A stretch of DNA of 64,000 nucleotides from Amorphophallus konjac (Eukaryota; Streptophyta; Magnoliopsida; Alismatales; Araceae), in assembly GCA_022559845.1 (NCBI GenBank), contig CM040117.1, positions 15,462,856 to 15,526,855 on the forward strand, read 5' to 3'. The position numbers and the translations under genes are program-made. This document shows positions 56,268 to 64,000 of the stretch, piece by piece (position 1 is the first letter of the stretch; each line of letters starts with the position of its first letter). A model generated the notes under the pieces. That model saw nothing but the letters and a program-made list of their open reading frames with translations, was not told the origin of the DNA and did not search any database.

Positions 56268-56333
56268 GATTTTAAGGTGGTTTGGGACCACGACGGGCTC
56301 CCTACGTCCACCCCTCACCCAACCAGGTGAGGG
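56268..56333 (-). other. Candidate conserved LTR RNA domain, copy E
   Basis: Eight-bp hairpin CCCTCACC/GGTGAGGG (56312-56319, 56326-56333). Outer helix GGTGG/CCACC (plus 56276-56280 and 56308-56312). Inner stem GGGA/TCCC (56284-56287, 56299-56302) extended by CC/GG with a bulge. ACGTAG is conserved in the internal loop. Confidence 0.65.
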
Positions 56334-57424
56334 TTCACTACACGCTACCGAAGTAGCAACACGGGGACGAACCCCAACCACACACGCTGCTTCCGCAACA
56401 ATGTCCACACATGGGGACAAGCCCCAACACGCTGCCACCACAGCACACACACACACACACGTTCGGGGATCACACCCCGGACACTTAGACCACGCAGAGA
56501 CACAGCTCCGCCCACACACAATGATGTAACAAGTTTATCATGGCACAAAGGATATTCAATAAACACAACAAGATTGATCTATGATCAAATGAGGAGAGTA
56601 GAAATGAATGACTAAAGATTCTCCCTCAAATCTTCAATGAACCCCTTAGAGAGCATAGACGGGTGCACTGAACGCTTTTGTTCACGAAGTGGAAGCTGGC
56701 CGAAACCGCATGAGTCGCTCTGGTAAAATGGGTGACAGTGGAACGAATCTTGTTGATGGTGTCCTCCTTGTCTTCCTCTTTCTTCAAGGTGCACAACACC
56801 TCCTCCTTGTTCACAAAGTCCCTTGCAAAAGGATGGAGTACATTAGCTTTTATCTGTTCCAAAAGATGAAAATCATAGCAATATATGGAGCACAAAACTG
56901 ATAAACAAAGGACCAAGGTAGGATCTCAAGTGCATCTAGATTAAGGATAGAGCATGGCAAATATCTCAAATGATTAAGGGATAGATATAGAAGTTTTCCC
57001 TTTTGTAGACTCCTCAAACCTCCAAGTCGATGTCGACGGTTGCTCGGGATATTGACATCTTCAGATTCATCTCTTCATTCCGCTTGCTATCTCTTTCATC
57101 ACCGAGCTCCAAATCTCGACGGGAAGAGATCAGATCTGGCTTGAAATCCTCTTGAGCTCCTCTCTTTTCCTACTACACAAGAAAGAACGATTTAACCAAA
57201 GGAGATGCAAATAAAACCCCAAATTCGCATCATACATATAGGGAAGCAAATAGAGGCACAAAAGACTATAAACCCCATGCATATTCCCTCTCAAAATCAC
57301 ACCCAACCAAGGGTAGAAACGCTAGGGGTAATGGGGTAAAAGATCACCCCATTCGGACCTTTAAACTCGGAGTTCAAAATTAATCCGGCAAACCCGATCC
57401 GGACGTAGCAGACAAAGTGTCTAC

Positions 57425-58680
57425 CTCTAGGGTCGACACTCGTATCAACGAGTTCTGCCAAAAAAAATGAAATCCAGAATTTAGACAAAAGTGTCGACCC
57501 ATGGGGTCGACCTTTTTTTCACGAGATTCTGTCCTGAGACGAAATCAGGACCCATGGTAAAAAATGTCGACCCATGGGGTCGACCTTTTTTACCGGAGGT
57601 TCTGTTTTAGTTAAAACAGCATAACCCAACATAAAGTGTCGACCTCTAGGATTGACACTTTTTGTCAGCATATCAGAAATCAATGCAAATAGCATACCGT
57701 GAAATAAGTGTCGACTCCATGAGTCGACACTTTTACTGACATAAGTGAAAACTCAATTATACTCAATTGAAACCTTACAAAACCTCTCCCAAACATTAAA
57801 AACAAATTACCATGCATTGAAAACAAGGTATTGGAAGAATTAATTCACATTCCACCACAAGCCAATGAAAGTGTTAAACATCTTGAATTTCAAACCACTT
57901 CTAGAATTAATAACACTCTCAAACCCCCTCTTATGAAAACATGATATAAACCAAATATCCCATAATGAAATGCATTCAAAATTGAATTCTTACCATGATC
58001 TCAAAGATAGAAGGCGATATATAACTCAATCCTTCACTTTCTAGTTTCCACAACCAATTCACTCAAATCAAACTTACCTTTGGCATTAATGCGAACACTT
58101 GGACTTTTATCCTTCCTGTCCTGAACCATAGATAGCAATAACAAGTTAAGGAGTTGGATGAATGCTAAAAGAGCAGCTAACACCAAACTTCAGCCTGCAT
58201 TATGAATCCCAAACCACAGTTGATGTATACATGCTAAACAAGCATGATCTTTGTAAACTCCATGTAGAGAACCATTTGAAGAGTTGGTTAAATTAGACAT
58301 TCACAATGCAATTCAAGTATGCCATTGTCCTGAGTTTCACCATGATCAACATGAGCTTATAGAAAGGTTTAATCCTCTGAAAGGATAGCAGTTTAAACAA
58401 ACAAAATGCTTGAACAACTTTCATGAAATCTTCAGTATCAAAATGCGTGAGGACACTTGAAAACCCACTTTTTCAAGGACAAGCAAAAACCAGCTTTGCC
58501 AAGCAGTATGAGTATGCCACATGACAATTTTTCATCATGATTAAACTTGAGCAAATATCATGCATGATACACCACCAGCAGAAGTGTCGACACTTAGTGT
58601 CGACACTCTTCACTGCCTGGACTGTCTGTTGTGCAGACAGCCCATGGCCTAGGGAGGGTCGACCCAAGGGGTCGAGACCT
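57425..58680 (-). repeat. GTCGAC palindromes in E LTR
   Basis: Clusters at 57425-57735 (pairs such as GTGTCGACCCATGGGGTCGACC and GTGTCGACTCCATGAGTCGACAC, each itself an inverted repeat) and at 58580-58680. Between them about ten cores, spaced as dyads. Positions are upstream of the TATA on the minus strand. Confidence 0.78.
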
Positions 58681-59345
58681 TACCTGTCAGATCTGAAGAG
58701 TGGATGATTACCACCTTAAGCATCAAGGGTCCAAGGAATATGATAGACTACTCAACAAGAACTTGAAAAAAGAAATGGCTATGCATATACACAAAGCCAG
58801 GCAATCATGAACTATATACATGAAATTCCATCCAGCAAACCATTGAAGACCAGTAGGAATTCCTCAAGAGCTAAACGAGTATACTGGACATCCATTTCAA
58901 ACTAGTGAGAACAATTCATGAAGCATGAGTAGCAGAGTTGATCATTTTAGTAACATGCTTTATCAAGCCAATGTAAAACTGATAGACATCAATTCAAGAC
59001 CATTTAAAATCTCATGCAGAGTCAAGTAAAGAGCATCGTATTGGGATCTGTACAATGAGAGCAAGGACGCCCAAGCCAAGACAGAACAGCAAAACTGAGA
59101 CTGTAATAGCAAGATTCACCAAGAGTCATGGGTATCACAAGAAAACTCCAAACCCTCATGCACAACATGCATGATTTAACATCAGAAATGTATCCATGAA
59201 GGACCATTGAAGTTCTACCTGTAAAACAAGATATCATCATTTTAGCTTATTTATCACGAAGATGCCATTAAGCCTAAAACACATAATATATTAGAATCAT
59301 CAAAACTATTGTCAAAGACAACGATGGGGCGCACAGAACCCAACA

Positions 59346-61480
59346 ATCTCCCCCTTTTTGATGATGACAATATATTGTGACTATTCAAAATTAATTCAAA
59401 TATCTCTCCCCCTTTGGCATTATCAAAAAAATGGGGGTTAAGAGGCAACAGTGACGATTCCAAACATGAATGAGACATGCGCACACGAACCCAGTAATGA
59501 ACTTCCCATGAAGGGAAGGTGTATGAACTGAGAACCAAGCAATAGTTTGGAATTTGATGAACAATCAGTAGATGTGTGAGATAAGTGCAACTGCTCAATT
59601 TTTGTAATTTTTGGTATATGTATAACTAAATATGCACAAGTAGTATAAGGAAATTATATGCAAAATCTGAAAACTAAGTACGCACAAAGTGCATTGTGCT
59701 CAAAAGCACATTATGCTCCCCCAATTGTCAAGAATAAAAACCAACTGGTAATGGGTTATTTAACATGTTATCTACATGTATAACCTATAGATGCATGTAA
59801 ATGAAATGAAGCATGATATGAACAGACAGATCAAGCATTCAGGCACTCAAGCATGCATAGTTAAGTATAGACTCATGCAAGTCCCTTCGGGACGGGTGTA
59901 AGGATAATGCAATTGATCATTGAACATGAAGTGCATGAGCAATACTAAGAAGGTCGTGCTTACATAAATAAAGTACTACATTAACCATGAAAGATGACTG
60001 ATTCATAAGCGACATTCAAACAATCAAACCCAATGTGCATATGTGAAGATTGAGCAATGAAGTTCAAGTCAATATGGAAAATCAGATTTTCTAAAGAACA
60101 CTAAAAAGAACTTCTCATCCATACACTTTCATACACAATGCTCGAATATTGGTAGCTACGTATGACCCCAAATTTTAATTACTAAAAATGGTGTGACTAA
60201 CCTTTTGACACGAGTCATGCCCTTTGTTTCAAGGGCAATTCCTGGTTACTCAGTTTCGTCACTTTTTATAATGTGGATGAGACACTTTTCGACGCAAGTT
60301 GTACCCTTTGTCTCAGGGGCACTTCCCGGCTACTCGGTGGCAAATCACACTTATTTTGATATGGATTAGTTTCTCCTTTCGACGCGAGTTTCCTCCTTTA
60401 TTTCAGGGTGGATTCTCGGCTACTCGGATCCACGTTCCACTTATACGACTTTTTGAAGGGGTAAACATCCATTACCTCACGAGATATGTGATTTCCTTGT
60501 ATAGAATCAGTAGTCCTCAAAAGTGTAGAGTAGAAAATAGTAATCCTTATTAGATTGAATCATTATCTCAAAAAGGTGCATTTTGTGTGGGTGGTTGTGT
60601 TGAATGTAAAAGATGAATTAGTCTCAACATAGTAATGTCGCCCCCTAAATGTATGCACGGTTATAAAAAAATCTCTCCCTTAATATATACCATGTTACAA
60701 ACATGTCTAAATCAATGTAATTTCATTTAGCAAGGGATGAGTCATAGAAGGAGTCAAAAAGTGGTTGTATATTATATACATTCAAACAAGCACTGAACTA
60801 AAGTTTTCAAGCAAGTTGATTACCGGTACGTGGCAGAGAACGTAGGTCCGAAGACCACCATCACGCGTGAAGAAAGTTTCCAGTTGGACATAATCAAACC
60901 TTCCACAATCATCATTTGATATACCGGATAATCATGGCATTCAGGCACACGAGTATGAAGTATATGCAAGTATATGCATGTAACTTGAAAAGATGATTGA
61001 AGAATTATTCCTATTCACAAGTATGTAAAGATGTGTATGATATGTGCATGAAAGTAAGTATGCAACCTGTGTATGCATAAGTGAACTATGTATGCATATG
61101 TGAACCGTGATTTACAAGAAGTGATTGAAAGTATAAAAACTTTTATGTTCAAACTGAAGGATTCAAGAACTGAATTGTTATTTGCAAGATGTAAAATAGA
61201 GAGTGTGAAAGACTCTATGCACAGTGTAAAGCGTTCAAAACCGAATTTTTATTTGGGAAGCAAAAGAGAAGGTGTGTATTAAAACTAACTATGTATATCC
61301 AAAGTAAATCATTCAAAAACCAGACTTACTCACAAAATGTGAGATAGCTCCAAACACAAGTTTTTACCTTTGTAGGTCTTTGAAAGTGAACCTAGGCAAA
61401 TTGATTTTCAATTCCAAGCCAATTTTCTTTCTCACCTTGAGAGCCCTTTGTTCATTATCAATCCTTGGTCTCAAGGTGCC
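59346..61480 (-). other. E non-coding region between gag and 3' LTR, no pol
   Basis: Minus-strand polypurine tracts are at 59347-59360 (catcatcaaaaagggggagatt), 59405-59418 (aaagggggagaga) and 59715. Three hairpin repeat units lie at 60201-60425. Just after the gag end, minus-strand GAACAAAGGGCTCTCAAGG (near 61455-61435) could be the decayed start of the protease. No integrase, reverse transcriptase or RNase H motif is found in ~2.1 kb, so pol is missing rather than merely mutated. Confidence 0.65.
60201..60425 (-). repeat. 3' region hairpin repeat, three units, in E
   Basis: Units at 60201-60250, 60283-60336 and 60375-60425 read on the minus strand GAGTAACCAGG or GAGTAGCCGGG, a hairpin, then CGCGTCGAAAAGG-like. 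Arms: TGCCCTT/AAGGGCA (60218-60224, 60231-60237); GUGCCC/GGGUAC with one G-U (60301-60306, 60317-60322); CCACCCT/AGGAGG with a mismatch in unit 3. Confidence 0.6.
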
Positions 61481-61481
61481 C

Positions 61482-63098
61482 CTACAAAATAAATTCGCAT
61501 TTTGGTGATTTGGGTACCCAAGCCATCTTGGATCCCGAGGGGTTAGTTCTAACCTGACCAAATGTATTCTTTTTATTTTTCCTTTCATACCATTCATCAT
61601 CAGCCCTCATCATGGCACAATCATCCATTGAATGTCCATTCAGGCCACAATAAAAATAGTGAGAAGATTTTCTTCTCATGGACAGCTTTTCATCATTTTC
61701 CATTAAAGGGCAATTGTTCATCTTATGTCCTAAGCCACCACCGTAATGACAAGAGATATTTTTCCTGAAAGACCACTCATCATCATTTCTCTTCATGAAA
61801 CAATTTTCAAAAACATGACCATACATCCCACAATAAAAGTAGTGAGTGTTCTGAGTTTTCTTCGTGGGTTTCTCATGGTTTTTAGAATCAACATTCATTT
61901 TCATTCTTGATTTTAAAGCTTCATCATCATCAAACTCCATTAAGAAGCAATCGTACATGTCGTGACCAAATTATCCACAATAGTAACATGAAATATTTCT
62001 TCTTTTACTTGGTGCATGATTGTGTTTGACAGATGAAGTTTTCTCATGCACACAAGAGGATTCAACAACATGTTTTTGTTTTTCAATTCATTTATCACAC
62101 AATTGCAAAGATTCATTTAAACTCCTGATTTCATTTTGTAGATTCAAGATTTGCAAGTTAGAGTTAGCAACCTCTTGTTCACATGAAGCAATCTTCTCAT
62201 TCAACAGGAGATTAACAGTTTTGTGACTTTCAATTTCTTGTTCAAGAATATACAGTTTGTCATAATCATCATCAATCACACATTTTCCTATTTCAAATTT
62301 TTTAAGACTTTTCAATTCTCCTTCAAGTAGTAAAATTTGAATCAACAGAGCACTGTTTTCATTTTGGAGCTTTTCAAATGAATTTTTGTTTATGGAAGTG
62401 TGTTCAAGTTCTTTCATTTTAAAACTCACGTTATCATTAACAATTTCATTCATGGCTTTGTTGGATTCAAATTTATCATTCAAATTCCTAAAGTTTTCTA
62501 TTTCCTTCCTTAATTCCTTCAGCTTTTCAGATTTTTCAATAGACAAGGATTTCTCTTTTTCAAGAGTAAGCAGTTTTTCAGACATGGCTGTGTTCAACAT
62601 TTTTAGCTTCTCATTATCTTCTCTTATTTGTTGGAGTTCTGAAATTTTAGCCAATAGAGTTTTGTTTTCAATTTTTAAACATGAAGTGGTTTCTTTATGC
62701 ATATCGACTTCAAGCAACAGACTTTCAGTCAACTTCCTAAGCTCAGAATATTGAGTACATGGTGAGTTAATGTCACACGCATTTTCAATTTCAAAGCACT
62801 TTACACATGAAGAGTTAACATGTGAAACATTATCAAGTTTCCTTTTCATTTTTCTGTTTTCAGATTTTAGTGCTTTGTATATATCAACTAGTTCATCGTA
62901 AGCATTTATCAATTCATCATAACTCAATTCATCTTCTTCTTACTCGGAATCAGAGTTAGAATTTTCCTTCGAACTCTCCTCGCTTTGACGCTCAATTTCA
63001 TTGATTGCAACCAAGCAGTCACCGTCGTTGCAAATTTCTTTTTGGGCTTCCTTTAGCCCGTCCCAAATTTCTTTGGCAGATCTGCAATTAGAAACAAA
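61482..63098 (-). pseudogene. gag: gag of element E, truncated N-terminus, four tandem zinc knuckles
   Basis: Minus strand. The surviving part opens mid-domain at 63098 (FVSNCRSAKEIWDGLKEAQK, matching A gag), then an acidic stretch, a TAA at 62942-62940, and a coiled coil of ~280 residues (62927-62088). After further stops, four CCHC-like segments follow at ~35-40 residue spacing between about 62005 and 61600: SCYYCG.FGHDMYDC (with a stop), YFYCGMYGHVFENC, CHYGGGLGHKMNNC (second Cys lost), and YFYCGLNGHSMDDC. Each is followed by a similar acidic-basic spacer (M..DDEW..RK). It ends with KMAWVPKSPKCEFIL at 61482. The first ~110 residues, the primer site and the 5' LTR are missing at the 63098 junction. 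Confidence 0.8.
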
Positions 63099-63640
63099 GT
63101 CTGTACATTGGGCAAAGTCTGTACGTTGCTGAACATGAAGTCTGTACGTTGGCTGCCTAGCACAACTCGAAGTCTATACGTTGCTGCACACAAAGTCTAT
63201 ACGTTGCTGCAGATGAAGTCTGTACGTTGGCTGCATGCACAACTCAAAGTCTGTACGTTGCACAACACAAAGTCTGTACGTTGCGGCAGATGAAGTCTGG
63301 ACGTTGCTGCAGATGAAGTCTATACGTTGGCTGCATGCACAAAACAAAGTTTGTACGTTGCACAAGACAAAGTCTGTACGTTGGCTGCTAGCACAACTCC
63401 AAGTCTGTACGTTGGTTGATGGCTGCAACACAAGTCTATACATTGGCCGGCTACTTCACACGCAAAGTCTATACATTGCGTTCTGTTGTGTTCGTGCATC
63501 AAGTTACCAAGTCTGTACGTTCATGAAGCAAGTCTGTACAGGCTCATGCATGCTCAAGGTGCAAAGTCTGTACAGAGTTCATACATGCACACAAAGTCTA
63601 CACGTCCAAGCCTTGATGCAAAGTCTATACAACAACTACA
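63099..63640 (+). repeat. AAGTCTGTACGTTG tandem array (H)
   Basis: About twenty copies of a 10-14 nt core (AAGTCTGTACGTTG; variants TATAC, TACATTG), spaced 18-45 nt with recurring gctgca(gatg), tgcacaac spacers. The core is close to the AAGTCYGTGCAT of LTR C, so this is probably U3 of a related LTR. The left edge falls exactly where gag of E stops; no TGTT start is present there. Confidence 0.75.
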
Positions 63641-64000
63641 AGCTTCATTCAAATAGCCAAGGCCACTGCACAAGATGAGAGTCAAAAGATAAAGATTCAG
63701 TTGGTACTTTCTAGACCAACAAGGATGAAGTTACAGACATGAACATGCTACTAATGGACACAAGCGACGGAGCTGAAGCAGCTAACGGGCCGACCCGGGC
63801 TGGACCGGGGGCTGCCCAGCTGGCGGTCGACCGCCAGCACAGGGGCGGTCGACCGCCCTAGCCAGCAGACTCCCGTCTGCAGTTCTGTCAGCTGCAGGTC
63901 GATCGCCATCCAGTAGCAGTCGACCGAAAATCCCAGGGACCGCCCGTTTGTAGATTTCTCAGTAGAGGTCGACCGCCAGAAGCCATAGGTCGACCGCCAG
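63641..64000 (+). repeat. GTCGAC palindromes near the right edge (H)
   Basis: Contains CTGGCGGTCGACCGCCAG (63820-63837, 18-nt perfect palindrome), GGGCGGTCGACCGCCC (63843-63858), and further GGTCGACCGCC and decayed copies (GGTCGATCGCC) to the window end. Probably the same LTR as the preceding array; no gene is seen. Confidence 0.7.

Larger units (their letters stand above)
55943..59345 (-). mobile_element. 3' LTR of Sirevirus-like element E
   Basis: Minus strand starts TGTTGGGTTCTG at 59345, next to the purine tract, and ends ...TCTGGGCCAACA at 55943 inside gypsy F. About 3.4 kb, the longest LTR here. Minus-strand TATA-like sequence near 57235; GTCGAC palindromes at 57425-57735 and 58580-58675; RNA-like domain at 56268-56333. 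The left target duplication would be TTTCT (55938-55942); the right flank is outside. Confidence 0.78.

Noticed and set aside
63099..63640. Regular-looking repeat array that might suggest CRISPR
   Set aside because: Repeats are 10-14 nt, diverged and irregularly spaced, spacers recur, and the context is a plant retrotransposon; no cas genes.

Overview
This is plant nuclear DNA from a repeat-rich intergenic block, most likely of a flowering plant with a large genome. Nearly everything that can be identified is a transposable element, and no host gene can be called with confidence. Sirevirus-type Ty1/copia retrotransposons dominate. They are recognised by tRNA-Met primer sites (TTGGTATCAGA), gag with long coiled coils and CCHC knuckles, 'atgatgnnaaagggggaga' polypurine tracts, and LTRs that begin TGTTG or TGTT. 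The window also holds Ty3/gypsy elements, a LINE, and a large non-autonomous LTR element.

Layout. Z (1-3626, +): end of a Sirevirus with an extra ORF in the env position, then its 3' LTR. G (3627-7206, -): LTR and 3' end of a Tekay/Del-like gypsy element. A (7207-10635, +): Sirevirus 5' LTR, primer site and a gag fragment. X (10636-13515): GC-rich LTR-element-like sequence with a hairpin-bearing tandem array. B (13516-48730, -): a Sirevirus with gag but no pol. B is split by a 5'-truncated LINE (17535-43386, 14-bp target duplication). The LINE is split by Sirevirus C (20517-42689, +, target duplication CAATG). C is split inside its reverse transcriptase by D (26367-37980, +, target duplication GAGTC), an 11.6-kb element without recognisable gag or pol. 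This is a clean four-level nest. Then 48731-50651 is an unidentified decayed exon-like stretch plus tandem repeats. F (50652-55942, +): chromovirus-like gypsy 5' LTR and gag-pol, cut just before the catalytic Asp pair of its reverse transcriptase by E. E (55943-63098, -): a second gag-only Sirevirus-like element. H (63099-64000): a tandem array and GTCGAC palindromes, probably part of another LTR.

The most interesting signals are in non-coding parts. All seven Sirevirus LTR copies, from five families, carry the same compact RNA-like domain about 250-620 nt before the LTR end. It has a hairpin, then an invariant GGTGG/CCACC helix that encloses a second stem whose sequence differs between families while staying paired. 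Three families (B, C, E) also carry a repeated ~53-nt hairpin unit between the coding region and the 3' LTR. LTRs of nearly every family carry arrays of long palindromes, most of them with a GTCGAC core, upstream of the TATA box.

Elements are decayed by stop codons, many of them Trp to stop through G-to-A change, by frameshifts and by nested insertions. None looks able to move on its own. All boundaries and homologies come from reading the sequence; no database search was possible.
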